Shown here: positions 47,680-58,173 of the stretch, piece by piece
How the letters are laid out: each line of letters opens with the position of its first letter
How positions within the stretch are numbered: the stretch's first letter is position 1
Source of the DNA: Kangiella taiwanensis
GTDB taxonomy: Bacteria > Pseudomonadota > Gammaproteobacteria > Enterobacterales > Kangiellaceae
NCBI RefSeq assembly: GCF_020005165.1
Contig: NZ_JAHCLT010000003.1
Span: 124,001 to 188,000 of the forward strand
Direction: 5' to 3'
DNA length: 64,000 bases
The notes under the pieces: model-generated
Databases searched by the model: none
The model's input: only the letters and a program-made list of their open reading frames with translations
Told to the model about the DNA's origin: nothing
Program-made: the position numbers and the translations under genes

Positions 47680-48423
47680 ATGCTAAGTCAATCTGAGCTA
47701 CTACAATTTAGCCGTCACATCATCCTCCCAGAAATAGATATCCAGGGCCAGGAGGCTATTAAGAGCAGTCATGTCTTAATAATAGGCCTAGGGGGGCTTG
47801 GTTCGCCTGCTGCTATGTATTTAGCAGCGGCCGGGGTCGGTGAGATGACTGTCGTCGATAACGATTTAGTCGAAACGTCAAACTTGCAAAGACAAATCAT
47901 TCATCAAACAAACACCGTAGGCAAGTCCAAAACTGAGTCTGCGCGTGCTGCTATAGAATCCTTATCACCCTACACTAAGGTTAACACCATTTCAGAAAAA
48001 GCCAGTCGAGAAGTCTTGGGACAGTTTAACTCATCAAATCTTACTCTTGCGCTAGACTGTACAGATAATTTTGAAAGTCGATTTCTGATTAATGAATGGT
48101 CAGTAGCGAATCAAATACCACTTGTCTCAGCAACAGCCGTGGCCTTTTCTGGTCAACTGGCTGTGTTTAATCGTAAGCAAGAAGATGCCTGCTATCACTG
48201 CTTGTACTCGAATATGGATTTGCCAGAAGGTGACTGTACAGATCAAGGAATTTTATCGCCGGTAGTAGGCACTATGGGCAGTTTGCAAGCCACAGAAGCA
48301 TTAAAGCTTATTCTTGAACTAGAACAACCAAATGGCAGCTTTTTACTGAAATACGAAAGTTTGAAAACAACATTTCAAAAATTTAAGGTTCCCAAGGATC
48401 CTAATTGTAGTGTCTGTAGTTAA
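47680..48423 (+). CDS. MoeB/ThiF-type E1-like adenylyltransferase
   Basis: A 247-residue enzyme that adenylates the C-terminus of a ubiquitin-like sulfur carrier (MoaD or ThiS). The ATP-binding VLIIGLGGLGSPAAMYLAAAGVG, the DNDLVETSNLQRQIIH motif, ALDCTDNFESRFLIN and the zinc cysteines CYHC ... CSVC are present. MoeB and ThiF cannot be separated here, as no thi or moa genes adjoin. Its stop overlaps the convergent zntB stop by 4 bp. Confidence 0.92.
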   Translation: MLSQSELLQFSRHIILPEIDIQGQEAIKSSHVLIIGLGGLGSPAAMYLAAAGVGEMTVVDNDLVETSNLQRQIIHQTNTVGKSKTESARAAIESLSPYTKVNTISEKASREVLGQFNSSNLTLALDCTDNFESRFLINEWSVANQIPLVSATAVAFSGQLAVFNRKQEDACYHCLYSNMDLPEGDCTDQGILSPVVGTMGSLQATEALKLILELEQPNGSFLLKYESLKTTFQKFKVPKDPNCSVCS

Positions 48424-49355
48424 TACCATTTCTTAAATTTAAACCACAGCATTAAACCTATGGCTATGACTAGGCATAGGCCAGATACAAACCAAAAAGC
48501 ATTGCTATCTTCTGTTCCTGGCAATCCAGCAACATTCATACCCAGCATCCCCGAAAGGAACGTTAAAGGTAGGAAGATGGCTGAAATGATCGCTAAGACA
48601 TACAGTCGATTGTTTTGCTCATATCCGATTTTAGCCAGTAATTGCTCTTGAAGTGCCATAGAGCGCTCTCTGGAAAGCTCGAGGTCCTCGAGTAATCGAG
48701 CAGTTTTGTCACGGTCATCCTTCATTTCTTCCAGTAGCTCAGGGGTTAGCAGTGGGCTGTCTGTTCGGCTTAGTTTTTCAAGCGCATCTTTTTGCGGAGT
48801 GAGATAGCGTCGCACTGTAGCTGCCTGACGTCTGAGGTTACCGAGCTCTGTACCCAGCCCTCGACTATCAGCAGTTTCAATGCTTTCCTCTTGAACATCT
48901 AACTGCTCTTCAAACTTTTCAAAGAAATCTTCAATACGAATGGCTAAACGCTCTATGAGTACTGCTAAAAACTCACCTGGGGTTTTAGGGCCAATGTTGT
49001 TCTGCAAGTTTTTTATAATATCCTGCAAAGATAAACTTGAACGGTTGCAACTGGTGATCACTGTATTGTTGTTAATCCAGAGCCGTATCGAAATCATATC
49101 TTCCGGATCAGCATCAGGGTTTAGATTAACGCCACGAAGACAAATTAAAATAGACTCTTCATCTTGGTAAACGATAGGTCTTGTTTCAATTTTGAGCAGT
49201 TGTTCTTTATAAAGATTATTCAACAAGGGGTTTTCATCAAGCCACTTACAGTCTTCTTCAACGGAGTAATTCATTCTATACCAACGATAAGCTCTTGGCG
49301 CATCGTCTGTTTCAGTGATAAAGCCGCCTTTGTTAGAAATATCGAAATACTCCAT
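48420..49355 (-). CDS. zntB: ZntB/CorA-family cation transporter
   Basis: A 311-residue protein with a cytoplasmic helical N-terminal domain and two C-terminal membrane segments. The signature SGMLGMNVAGLPG carries the GMN motif after the first segment. CorA moves Mg/Co and ZntB moves Zn; the N-terminus and length are closer to ZntB. It overlaps mscS by one base (TAATG), making a two-gene operon. Confidence 0.85.
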   Translation of the reverse strand: MEYFDISNKGGFITETDDAPRAYRWYRMNYSVEEDCKWLDENPLLNNLYKEQLLKIETRPIVYQDEESILICLRGVNLNPDADPEDMISIRLWINNNTVITSCNRSSLSLQDIIKNLQNNIGPKTPGEFLAVLIERLAIRIEDFFEKFEEQLDVQEESIETADSRGLGTELGNLRRQAATVRRYLTPQKDALEKLSRTDSPLLTPELLEEMKDDRDKTARLLEDLELSRERSMALQEQLLAKIGYEQNNRLYVLAIISAIFLPLTFLSGMLGMNVAGLPGTEDSNAFWFVSGLCLVIAIGLMLWFKFKKWY

Positions 49356-50266
49356 TATTCTTCACCCTTATCTTGTGGTTTACTTGAATTTCTCTGGTCA
49401 CTAATTGTTATTGGAAAACTGCTCTTCTCATCGAATTTAAAGTGCAAATCTCTCTGAGGAAATGCAATGACAATTCCAGCTTCTTGGAACGCCTTATTAA
49501 TATTGAAGCGGATATCGCTCCGAATCACCCTAAGCTCTCTAACTGCTCCAACACTCGCCCAGAACCACAAATCAAAAATTAAAGCACTGTCACCGAAGTC
49601 TTCGAAGATAACTGATGGTGCAGGGTCATCAATTACAGATTCATGCTCCTTTAGTACTGTCTCAAGAATTTCTTTGACCTTTTCGACGTCACTACCATAA
49701 GCAACACCAACTCTTACTGAGGTTCTGATATTGGGATCGACTAATGTCCAGTTGATAAGGTTAGCTTGAAGTAAACTACTGTTTGGAACCACCATATGAG
49801 CACCATCAATTCGTCGAATCATGGTTGAACGATTACCCACCTCTATCACCCGACCTAAGTGACCATCGTACTCAACAATGTCGTTGATACGAACAGGACG
49901 TTCCGACATCAAAATCCAGCCACTGATAAAGTTATCCATGACTGTTTTTGCCCCGAAACCTACGCCAATCGCTACGGCGCCTGACATGAACGCAAAGGCA
50001 GTCAACGGAACATTAAAAAAAGATAGCACTGTCACGGTAATAATTGCGAGCAAAATAAAGAATATCAGTCGCTTTAGTATGACCAAGTTATCTTCCGCTA
50101 ACTTAAACTTGGCTAATATCTTTCTAGTTATAAATCTTGAGAAGTAATGACTAAACAAAGCCGCGATAATGACAAAAAGAATTGCCAGCAAGAGCTGTGA
50201 CAGGGTGACATCAAACTTGTCGCCAATGGAAAACAGTGGTTTAGAGAGTAATTCCTGCATAGTCAA
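49355..50266 (-). CDS. Small-conductance mechanosensitive channel MscS family
   Basis: A 303-residue channel that opens under membrane tension during osmotic downshock. Three N-terminal membrane segments end in the pore helix AFAFMSGAVAIGVGFGAKTVMDNFISGW. The beta domain has NDIVEYDGHLGRVIEVGNRSTMIRR, followed by the alpha/beta C-terminal cage domain. Length is typical. It is the first gene of an mscS-zntB pair. Confidence 0.93.
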   Translation of the reverse strand: MTMQELLSKPLFSIGDKFDVTLSQLLLAILFVIIAALFSHYFSRFITRKILAKFKLAEDNLVILKRLIFFILLAIITVTVLSFFNVPLTAFAFMSGAVAIGVGFGAKTVMDNFISGWILMSERPVRINDIVEYDGHLGRVIEVGNRSTMIRRIDGAHMVVPNSSLLQANLINWTLVDPNIRTSVRVGVAYGSDVEKVKEILETVLKEHESVIDDPAPSVIFEDFGDSALIFDLWFWASVGAVRELRVIRSDIRFNINKAFQEAGIVIAFPQRDLHFKFDEKSSFPITISDQRNSSKPQDKGEE

Positions 50267-50332
50267 TATGCCTGATGGTCGTTATCAACAATCATAAGAT
50301 ATAAATAAATCCTTGTACAATAAAAAAACATA

Positions 50333-50369
50333 TAAAAAAAGCCTTAACTTATTGTAAGTTAAGGCTTTT
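50333..50369 (-). terminator. Rho-independent terminator after prc (possibly bidirectional)
   Basis: A perfect 13-bp stem (50339-50351 / 50355-50367) with a 3-base loop. On the minus strand, reading from prc, it is followed by a run of T (the A run at 50333-50340). Short T runs on the plus side allow weak action in the other direction. Confidence 0.9.
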
Positions 50370-50391
50370 GATATTGTGACGTTACTAAATG

Positions 50392-52578
50392 CTATATGTC
50401 TTTATCGTTTTTCTCAAAACCTGCAATCAACTCAGGTTTAGTTTTGATTGTTATCAAGTCAGCTAAGATATTTGCTGCTTCTTTGAGTAACACATCAGGC
50501 TCGTTTGAGTCTTCATTTTCTTCATCCGTATCAGCAGTCTCCTCTTCCTCTTCTAGCTCTGCCAAGGGCTCTAGTCCTTGCATTTTGCGCTTGATGTTTT
50601 CACGCTGCAAGCGTAACTCGTCATTCTTTTGTTGTTTAGCAAGACGCTTTTCGTAATTCAACGAGACGACTTTGTTATCACGCTCAACTTTAGCACGCTC
50701 AACATCATCGACAAAGAAAGCAAACTCTTCATTCGACTCTTTGCGCTTTTCATGGCGATACTGTAAGTAAGGCATGAAGTCAGCTAAGTCTCCTGTACGC
50801 TTAAAACTGGCTGAATCAATCGTATCCCAAGCTAGAGCATTGTCGTAAGAACTTTCACCATATTTTTCTGCTTCGAAAATCGTTGGGAATTTAATATCAG
50901 GTTCAACACCTTTGTTTTGGGTGCTTTCTCCAGTAACTCGGTAGTACTTCTCGATGGTTAACTTTAGAGCGCCGACATTCAACTCTGGGTTACGTAAATA
51001 ACGGTTTAAATCGGCGATACTCTGAACCGTACCTTTACCAAACGTATTTTCACCTATGACTAAGCCTCGCCCATAGTCTTGAATTGCACCTGCAAAAATT
51101 TCAGATGCTGAAGCACTAGACCCGTTCACCATTACGGCTAAAGGGCCGTCATAAAGTGTTACGCCATCTTCATCTTCTAACACACGAAGCTGACCACCGC
51201 TACTTTGTCCTTGCACCACAGGGCCTTTATCAATAAACAAGCCTACCAAGTTAACGACTTCTGTTAGAGAACCGCCACCGTTGTTTCTCAAGTCAATAAT
51301 CAAGCCATCAATCGATTCTTTTTTCTGTAACTCACCAATTAATCGTGCAACATCCTGAGTCGTGCTCGTGGTTTCTTCACTTTTCTCACCATCACGAGCC
51401 GCTGCTTCAGAGTAAAATGACGGTAACTCAATAACGCCCAGATTAAACTTTTCACCGTTTTGTTCAACTTCCAAGGTATTGGATTTTGCAGCCTGATCTT
51501 CAAGCTTAATTTCTTCACGAACGATCCGGACAACTTTGGGCATACCATCGCCAGCTTCTGTGTAAGGAATAATTTGTAAACGGACAACGGTACCTGCTTC
51601 GCCTCGAATCAAATCAACGACGTCGTCATTTCTCCAACCTATAACGTCAACCATCTCACCTTTGTCGCCCTGCCCGACACCGATAATCTTGTCGTTCTTG
51701 TGGATTTGACCGGACTTTTGGGCAGGTCCTTTATTGACCACAGAGACAATTTTAGTGAACTGATCTTCTTGGGTTAGGACAGCGCCTATCCCCTGCAGCT
51801 TTAAGCTCATATTAATCGCAAAGTTCTCAAAGCGACGGGGAGTGTAGTATGTCGTATGCGGATCAATCGCAGAGCTGACGGCGTTCATGAAGTAGCCAAA
51901 AACATCTTCGCTTTTAGATTGCGATAAACGTCTAATGGCTGAGCGGTAGCGACTGGTTAACTTTTCTTTAATCTCTTCGTTAGTTTGATCAGCCAGCTTC
52001 AGGTTCAGTGCGTCATTTTTTACACGCTTGCGCCAAATTTCATTGAGCTCGTCCTCACTCTTCGCCCACTCGGCTTCTGTGCGGTCATAAACGAACTCTT
52101 CGTCTTTATCGAAATTTAACGGCTTGTCGAGTAGTTTTAGTGCATACTGATAGCGTTCGCGAAATCGTTGCTCGAATATTTCAAAAAAAGAATATGCAAT
52201 TTCGATTTTGCCGGTTCTTAAAGCATCATCAAATTTGTCTTTGTAAATCTCCAGTTGCTCAATATCTGACTGGTAGAAGTAAGAACGGTTGGGATCAAAT
52301 GTCTTGATAAGCTGCTTAAATGTTTCTTGCGATAATTCATCATTAAATTTCGGATGAGAATAATGACTCTGCATGAGCAAGAAAGCCACTAAACGTCCGG
52401 TTTCACGAAACTTTATCTCTGGCTCCATATTCAAGCTGGCAGGAGCTGGCAAGGAATACACCTCTTCGTGTAGTTCCTTATCAAACTTTTTAGGGGACTT
52501 GCTAGCGCTAGAGTCTGCTATAGCTGTGAAGGAGATACTCAGAGTAAATACCGCTAATAGCCATTTCTTATCTATCAT
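50392..52578 (-). CDS. prc: Tail-specific C-terminal processing protease Prc
   Basis: A 728-residue periplasmic S41 protease that trims penicillin-binding protein 3 and degrades tagged proteins. It has a signal peptide (to SFTAIA), an N-terminal helical domain, a PDZ domain (KLQGIGAVLTQEDQFTKIVSVV), and the catalytic core with VNGSSASASEIFAGAIQDYGRGLVIGENTFGKGT (Ser and Lys). A charged DUF3340-like C-terminus follows. Size fits Prc. The tail is unusually acidic (LEEEEETADTDEENED). Confidence 0.95.
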   Translation of the reverse strand: MIDKKWLLAVFTLSISFTAIADSSASKSPKKFDKELHEEVYSLPAPASLNMEPEIKFRETGRLVAFLLMQSHYSHPKFNDELSQETFKQLIKTFDPNRSYFYQSDIEQLEIYKDKFDDALRTGKIEIAYSFFEIFEQRFRERYQYALKLLDKPLNFDKDEEFVYDRTEAEWAKSEDELNEIWRKRVKNDALNLKLADQTNEEIKEKLTSRYRSAIRRLSQSKSEDVFGYFMNAVSSAIDPHTTYYTPRRFENFAINMSLKLQGIGAVLTQEDQFTKIVSVVNKGPAQKSGQIHKNDKIIGVGQGDKGEMVDVIGWRNDDVVDLIRGEAGTVVRLQIIPYTEAGDGMPKVVRIVREEIKLEDQAAKSNTLEVEQNGEKFNLGVIELPSFYSEAAARDGEKSEETTSTTQDVARLIGELQKKESIDGLIIDLRNNGGGSLTEVVNLVGLFIDKGPVVQGQSSGGQLRVLEDEDGVTLYDGPLAVMVNGSSASASEIFAGAIQDYGRGLVIGENTFGKGTVQSIADLNRYLRNPELNVGALKLTIEKYYRVTGESTQNKGVEPDIKFPTIFEAEKYGESSYDNALAWDTIDSASFKRTGDLADFMPYLQYRHEKRKESNEEFAFFVDDVERAKVERDNKVVSLNYEKRLAKQQKNDELRLQRENIKRKMQGLEPLAELEEEEETADTDEENEDSNEPDVLLKEAANILADLITIKTKPELIAGFEKNDKDI

Positions 52579-52704
52579 TCAATAACCTTTATTTGTTTTA
52601 AGCGTCTTAAGAATAGACTGTCGTACCTTTCTAAGGTTGCGTAAATTTACGTAAAATACAAGTATTAGAGTGTTAAAAAGTGTGATTCTCAGAGTATTGA
52701 TGTA

Positions 52705-52730
52705 AAAAAAGGGCCCTAAAGCCCTTTTTT
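52705..52730 (-). terminator. Rho-independent terminator after the acyl-CoA dehydrogenase gene
   Basis: Inverted repeat AAAAAAGGGC (52705-52714) / GCCCTTTTTT (52721-52730) with a 6-base loop. It gives a GC core and U tract on the minus strand, 40 bp beyond the stop. Confidence 0.88.
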
Positions 52731-52769
52731 GTTCAAAAAGCAAACACTTCTCAGCGTTCTTTGACTGGA

Positions 52770-53948
52770 TTACATGAACGCTTGAAGCCCCGTTTGAGAG
52801 CGTCCAAGGATAAGTGCATGAATATCATGCGTACCCTCATAGGTGTTTACAGCCTCAAGATTCATAGCATGTCGAATGACATGGAACTCGTCGCAGATAC
52901 CATTACCACCGTGCATGTCACGTGACATACGCGCGATATCTAGTGCCTTACCACATGAGTTACGCTTCACGAGCGAGATCATTTCCGGTGCAAAACGTTT
53001 CTCATCGATCAGGCGACCGACGCGTAATGCAGCTTGTAAGCCAATGGTGATTTCCGTTTGCATGTCTGCCAGTTTCTTTTGATAAAGCTGCATAGCTGCC
53101 AATGGCTTATTAAACTGCTTACGCTCTAAGCCATATTGGCGTGCCGCGTGCCAGCAAAACTCTGCTGCACCCATAGCACCCCAAGCAATACCGTAGCGAG
53201 CACGATTTAAGCAACCAAACGGTCCTCTTAAACCTTTAACGTCTGGGAACATGTTTTCTTCGGGTACGAAGACATCGTCCATCACGATTTCGCCAGTGGT
53301 CGAAGCACGCAAAGAGAACTTGCCATCAATTTTAGGTGCTGACAGCCCTTCCATGCCCTTCTCAAGAACAAATCCACGGATGTCGCCTGCTTCATCTTTG
53401 CCCCACACCACAAACACATCAGCGATTGGTGAGTTCGTGATCCACATTTTTGTGCCGGTTAAAGAGTAGCCACCCTCAACTTTTTTAGCGCGAGTTTTCA
53501 TACTCGCTGGATCAGAGCCTGAATCTGGTTCCGTTAAACCAAAGCAGCCGACCCACTCGCCAGTTGCTAGTTTAGGTAGGTACTTTTCTTTTTGCGCTTC
53601 TGTACCGTATTCATTGATTGGGTGCATCACCAAACTCGACTGCACAGACAGAGCTGAGCGATAGCCTGAATCAACACGCTCAACTTCTCGTGCAACCAGC
53701 CCATAAGCAACGTAAGAAGCACCAGCACAGCCGTAACCGTCAATAGTAGAACCCAGCAAACCCAACTCACCAAGTTCATTCATGATTTCACGGTGAAAAT
53801 GCTCGTGGCGATTCGCTTCTAAGACACGCGGCATAAGTTTGTTTTGGCAGTAATCACGGGCTGTATCACGGATCAGTCGCTCTTCTTCAGTTAACTGATC
53901 ATCAAGAAGCAGGATATCATCCCAATGTTCTAGTGTGGCTTTTGACAT
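52770..53948 (-). CDS. gcdH: Glutaryl-CoA dehydrogenase
   Basis: A 392-residue FAD-dependent acyl-CoA dehydrogenase. The segment [36 protein letters not shown], and especially [16 protein letters not shown], with its catalytic glutamate, match GCDH, which turns glutaryl-CoA into crotonyl-CoA in lysine/tryptophan breakdown. ATG 53948 ([20 protein letters not shown]) is chosen over an upstream start at 53999 by family length. Confidence 0.93.
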   Translation of the reverse strand: MSKATLEHWDDILLLDDQLTEEERLIRDTARDYCQNKLMPRVLEANRHEHFHREIMNELGELGLLGSTIDGYGCAGASYVAYGLVAREVERVDSGYRSALSVQSSLVMHPINEYGTEAQKEKYLPKLATGEWVGCFGLTEPDSGSDPASMKTRAKKVEGGYSLTGTKMWITNSPIADVFVVWGKDEAGDIRGFVLEKGMEGLSAPKIDGKFSLRASTTGEIVMDDVFVPEENMFPDVKGLRGPFGCLNRARYGIAWGAMGAAEFCWHAARQYGLERKQFNKPLAAMQLYQKKLADMQTEITIGLQAALRVGRLIDEKRFAPEMISLVKRNSCGKALDIARMSRDMHGGNGICDEFHVIRHAMNLEAVNTYEGTHDIHALILGRSQTGLQAFM

Positions 53949-54053
53949 ATTCGTTTTAGTTCTAATAAATGTTGATTGGAATATACGCAATCTTAGCAAA
54001 TATCACCAGTCCATAACCACTGGTCTGATGAGAACTTATGTATTTTGCGTTAC

Positions 54054-54081
54054 GAAAGAAAAAGCCAGCTCGAAAGCTGGC
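54054..54081 (-). terminator. Rho-independent terminator after the S8 protease gene
   Basis: Stem GCCAGCT / AGCTGGC (54064-54070, 54075-54081) with loop CGAA. On the minus strand it is followed by TTTTTCTTT (54054-54063). Confidence 0.85.
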
Positions 54082-54194
54082 CTCTGGGGTATAAAAAGTC
54101 CGTCCCTGGATAAAGCCTCCCACTGGAGATTTAAAACCGTTAATCCTTTGTAATGACCGTCTGAGCTTTATCGACCTGATTAAGCTCTAGGCCA

Positions 54195-56669
54195 TTAGTT
54201 TTGTGATAAGTAGTAGCGACTCATTGCTACTGCGAAATCAGCACGTGACATCAATGATTGTGGCTCAAAGTGCGCAACAATCGTTGGCTCTAAGTCGAAC
54301 GGTCCTTGCTCAACACTGAAGCTCACACCTAGCACACCACGGTCAATAGCGTGTTGTACGTAATGCTTTAAGCCTTCTGGAACCATGTCTTGGTCTGCGA
54401 TAAAAACACGCTCGTCACCAAATGCAGCAGTCAAGTTGCTACCGTCGTAGCTTGAGTCAACACCTTCAAGGCCAAGTGATTGCATCAAAGAGTATGCAAC
54501 GTCTAACTTGCTTACTTTACCTGTCGGGTCAAACGTTGAACCGCTACCTGCCATCACTGGAGCTTGTACTTGCTCGCGGTCTTTTAACGCGCTACCAGTC
54601 TGAGTTACCGCATTAACGCTAGCTGAGCTAGTTGCATTAACGTCAATGAAAGTTTGGTCAGCTGCGTCATTTGATTGACGAATACCTGCGCCAAGCGTTA
54701 GGTAATCAGCCATCTCTGCACGAGTCAGCAAACGGTCGGGTTTGAAGCCATTAGCTGTAGCGTCAACAAGCTGCTCGCTTACCGCGTGCTCAATGAAACC
54801 TTGGGCTGGATGCCCCACGACATCATCTAGACCTACGAAACCATCAGTACGAATCATTTTGATATTAGCTTGGATAGTATCTGGAGCTGCATAACCATTC
54901 GTAACACCAGCTGGGTCTAGAGCAACACCTGAAACAGAACCGATACCGCCGGCTCTAATAACCCACTCACCTGGCTCGCCTGGAGCGACTACAGCGATGT
55001 TTTCACCCAGTACTGGCAATGCAATACTTGAGCCGTAACGCTTGCCTGAAGGGCTTGTTAAGGTCAATGCAACCGTGTTATCCGATACTTGAGCACTTGC
55101 CATAACCAATGAGATATCACCATCTACATTGAATGGAGTGCCTGGGTTATCTCCTACTGGAGCGTAAGGAACACTGGTAGGAAAATCACGGGCTAGTGAG
55201 GTCAATGACGCTGCATTAAAATCACGATTAACTTTTGGTGTTTGACCAAAGTCTTGGCTTTCATCAAGAACCGCTTTCACTGCTGCGTACGCGTTTACAT
55301 AACCCGCACCAGCTTCCCATGGCTCAAGACCTGGCATATTAGTCGCTGTATCTTGCAAGATACGCTTCACGTCACGCCAGTTTAATGATGGGTCAGCTTC
55401 AAGCATTAGAGCAACGATGCCAGAAATATGTGGTGCTGACATTGAAGTACCGCTTGAGTGCGTGTAGTAAGGAACTTGTGCAGGTGGCAACAAATCAACA
55501 TCGCTATCGATGCTTAACCACGAGGTACTACCTAAAGAAGCTCGTGCAGAAGCAATATCAACGCCTGGAGCAGTAATTGTTGGGCGATCTACCCACTCAA
55601 AAGTTTCACCGTCTATTTCTACAGTGCCACCTTTACCTTTCACACCACGAGAACTAAAGTCTGCTAGGTTGCCGTCTTTATCGCCAGCCGCAACAGTTAC
55701 TACCCATGGAGCTTTTTTGAAGTTACCCGTAATAGTACCTTCGCCGTTACCTGAGTTACCTGCTGAGAACACCACGATAACGCCGTTGTCACTTAATCTC
55801 TTAGTGATGACGTTTGTCGGATGGTCTGGATTAAAGTCAGAGCCTACATCGCCAGTGCTACCAAAAGAGTTAGAGATAACACGAATGTTATATTCAAACT
55901 GGTGGCTTAGAGCGTAGTCAAAACCGCCTAGCGTATCTAAAATAAATAAACCTGCACCTGAACCATAACCGATGATTTTAGCGCCAGGAGCAACACCTTC
56001 TTGCTCGCCACTCGACATGCTGCCATTACCACCGATAGTACCAGCAACGTGTGTACCATGACCGCCACCAATATCAGTGTTAGCAATGTTTTCTTGGTAA
56101 GTAATAGGTGCTAAATCGCTGAATGAGCGTAAGTTCGTTTGTGCGAGAACGTTTTGCACAACGTGATTTGGGTATTTTAGATCAGGGTGAGTACCATCAA
56201 CACCTGAGTCATTGACGACAACACCAATGCCTCGACCAGAGAACGGCATGCCTTGGCTACGCAAACTTCTGTCTGCACGCAAGCGATCAACGCCTGTTAG
56301 CTGAGTTGCACCTTGGTTGTCATAAGTCAGTTCTGAGTTGTGCCAAACCGAGCGAACATCATCGCGCTCGTAAATAGCTTCAATTTGAGACTTAGTCGCC
56401 AATAAACCAACGATTGGCACGTTTTGTAGACTGACGCCTGAAGTCACGCCTAACTGTTCTAGTGCGTTTAACTGTAATGGCGAAGCTGGACCGTTACCTT
56501 CGAAAGTCACGATGACTTCGAATACTTGAGTTTCTGACGCCGTTGGAAGCATTTCAGTTAACTCAGGACCTAAAGATTTTGCTGACAAGCCTAAAGAACT
56601 AACACCAAGCCCCGCTGCAAGTACTGCTGCGTGCAATGGCTTAGATTTAAAAATTGATGTTTTTTTCAT
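54195..56669 (-). CDS. Secreted subtilisin-like (S8) serine protease with SLH-like C-terminal region
   Basis: An 824-residue exported protease. A signal peptide (to GLSA, residue 30) and an inhibitor-like propeptide (about 45-115) precede the catalytic domain. The triad is D154 (NDSGVDGTHPD), H204 (GGGHGTHVAG) and S409 (SSGTSMSAPHISG), with oxyanion N305 in SAGNSGNG. After residue 600 there are SLH-like repeats (FIEHAVSEQLVDATANGFKPDRLLTRAEMADYL, and FDPTGKVSKLDVAYSLMQSLGL), which may anchor it at the cell surface. The last 130 residues closely resemble the partial protein at 63561-64000. Confidence 0.93.
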   Translation of the reverse strand: MKKTSIFKSKPLHAAVLAAGLGVSSLGLSAKSLGPELTEMLPTASETQVFEVIVTFEGNGPASPLQLNALEQLGVTSGVSLQNVPIVGLLATKSQIEAIYERDDVRSVWHNSELTYDNQGATQLTGVDRLRADRSLRSQGMPFSGRGIGVVVNDSGVDGTHPDLKYPNHVVQNVLAQTNLRSFSDLAPITYQENIANTDIGGGHGTHVAGTIGGNGSMSSGEQEGVAPGAKIIGYGSGAGLFILDTLGGFDYALSHQFEYNIRVISNSFGSTGDVGSDFNPDHPTNVITKRLSDNGVIVVFSAGNSGNGEGTITGNFKKAPWVVTVAAGDKDGNLADFSSRGVKGKGGTVEIDGETFEWVDRPTITAPGVDIASARASLGSTSWLSIDSDVDLLPPAQVPYYTHSSGTSMSAPHISGIVALMLEADPSLNWRDVKRILQDTATNMPGLEPWEAGAGYVNAYAAVKAVLDESQDFGQTPKVNRDFNAASLTSLARDFPTSVPYAPVGDNPGTPFNVDGDISLVMASAQVSDNTVALTLTSPSGKRYGSSIALPVLGENIAVVAPGEPGEWVIRAGGIGSVSGVALDPAGVTNGYAAPDTIQANIKMIRTDGFVGLDDVVGHPAQGFIEHAVSEQLVDATANGFKPDRLLTRAEMADYLTLGAGIRQSNDAADQTFIDVNATSSASVNAVTQTGSALKDREQVQAPVMAGSGSTFDPTGKVSKLDVAYSLMQSLGLEGVDSSYDGSNLTAAFGDERVFIADQDMVPEGLKHYVQHAIDRGVLGVSFSVEQGPFDLEPTIVAHFEPQSLMSRADFAVAMSRYYLSQN

Positions 56670-56806
56670 GTTTCATGTACCCATTTAGTGATTCCTAATT
56701 GAGCATGCCTGAAACAAGATATGGTGGGTATCGGGGAAAACCCCTAGAAAATTATGTGTTACTACCTATAGTGACTGGTAGGTCCAGATGGGCGAAGTTT
56801 TGTTTT

Positions 56807-57442
56807 CTAAATCAATAGCTTATGCTGTGCGGCGTACTTAACTAATTCTGCAGAATTTGCAACATTGAGCTTATCAAGTACCTTCCCACGATGATTTTCA
56901 GCAGTTTTCACACTAATGTCTAAAATCTTGGCGATTTCTTTAGTCGTTTTACCGTCCACAACTAAATGGAAAACCTCTCTTTCTCGCTTGGTAAGGTTTT
57001 TATAGGGGTCGCTCCACTTTTCAGGTTGTGTATATTGGTTTGCTAGGACTTGAGCCGCATATTGACTAAAGTAACTCTTACCGCTGGCCAAGGTTTTCAC
57101 TGCCTGTATCAATTCCTCACTGGCGCTGTCTTTTAGCAAATAACCGGACGCCCCAGCTCTGACCATGTGGATAACGTATTCTTCTTCTTCATGCATGGTA
57201 AGCACTAAAATACGGCAGTCTGGCAATTTTTGGTGAATGCGTTTAACCACTTCCATGCCGTTAAGTTCTGGCATACTAATATCAATAACCGCAATTTGTG
57301 GCTCCAACTCAAATGCTTTTTCCACTGCTTCAATTCCATTGGAAGCCTCCCCAACGACCACGCAGTCATCATCTTTTGCAAGGATACTCACTAAACCTTG
57401 TCGTAATATCGTATGATCGTCAGCCAGCAATACTCGAATCAT
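56807..57442 (-). CDS. NarL/FixJ-type response regulator
   Basis: A 211-residue regulator. The receiver domain has ADDH at residues 7-10 and phospho-acceptor D54 in VIDISMPELNG; a conserved lysine is in YLLKDSASEEL. The LuxR-type helix-turn-helix is LTKREREVFHLVVDGKTTKEIAKILDISVKTAENHR. ATG 57442 lies 2 bp after the kinase stop. It is partnered with the upstream histidine kinase; the divergent-side target may be the protease gene that starts 137 bp downstream. Confidence 0.93.
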   Translation of the reverse strand: MIRVLLADDHTILRQGLVSILAKDDDCVVVGEASNGIEAVEKAFELEPQIAVIDISMPELNGMEVVKRIHQKLPDCRILVLTMHEEEEYVIHMVRAGASGYLLKDSASEELIQAVKTLASGKSYFSQYAAQVLANQYTQPEKWSDPYKNLTKREREVFHLVVDGKTTKEIAKILDISVKTAENHRGKVLDKLNVANSAELVKYAAQHKLLI

Positions 57443-57444
57443 CG

Positions 57445-58173
57445 TCAATTTGTCCCCATCAATAACATCTTTATTTCACTTCCCTCACCTGGCGCCGACT
57501 GAATCATCAACTGCCCACCAAAGGCAGCGACTCTGTCTTGCATTGCTGATAATCCAAAGCCATCAGGACCAAGCGCCTTGTCGGTATCCATACCTACACC
57601 ATCATCAATGACTTTGACCATGAGCAAACTCGGCTGAGCGACAACTTGGACTTTTATATGATCAGCATCAGCGTGTTTAATCGCATTGGTGATAGATTCT
57701 TGTACCACCCGAAACACGAGTGTCTGTGTTTCACCGTCCAACTCTCGCATCAGTTGAGTCTCTAAAGTGATATCTGCCTTCTCTTCTTCTCGCATTACGC
57801 GTGTTAACCAGTTCAAAGCAGGTTCCAGACCTAAGTCATCCAAAATTCTGGGACGCATCAATCGAGAGATTTTCCGAGTATCGCTAAGTGCCTGTCTTGC
57901 TAACTCCAGGCTGTCTTGTAACGTGGATTGAACCTCTCCTGAAACGTTCCCCTTGCAAGTCAATTCCAGCTGATTAATCAAGGCCGTTAGCAACTGCCCC
58001 ACTCCATCATGTAGCTCACGCGCGATATGCTTTCGCTCATCTTCCTGCACGCGCCAAACACGCTTAGCTAAACTGCGCATCTGAGTATTTCCACTAGCCA
58101 AGTTTTCAGCTATTTGATTTTGCTTCAAACTTAGCGCGTCAAGCATTTTGCTTATTTCATCACTCTTTGTCAT
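57445..58173 (-). CDS. NarX/DegS-type histidine kinase, soluble
   Basis: A 242-residue kinase with a HisKA_3 dimerisation helix carrying the phospho-acceptor H55 in RKHIARELHDGVGQLL, followed by a HATPase domain (VVQESITNAIKHADA, VIDDGVGMD, GFGLSAMQDR). No membrane segment or sensor domain is present, so the signal must come from a partner. It overlaps the large Ser/Thr kinase gene by 14 bp, which suggests that kinase as the input. Confidence 0.92.
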   Translation of the reverse strand: MTKSDEISKMLDALSLKQNQIAENLASGNTQMRSLAKRVWRVQEDERKHIARELHDGVGQLLTALINQLELTCKGNVSGEVQSTLQDSLELARQALSDTRKISRLMRPRILDDLGLEPALNWLTRVMREEEKADITLETQLMRELDGETQTLVFRVVQESITNAIKHADADHIKVQVVAQPSLLMVKVIDDGVGMDTDKALGPDGFGLSAMQDRVAAFGGQLMIQSAPGEGSEIKMLLMGTN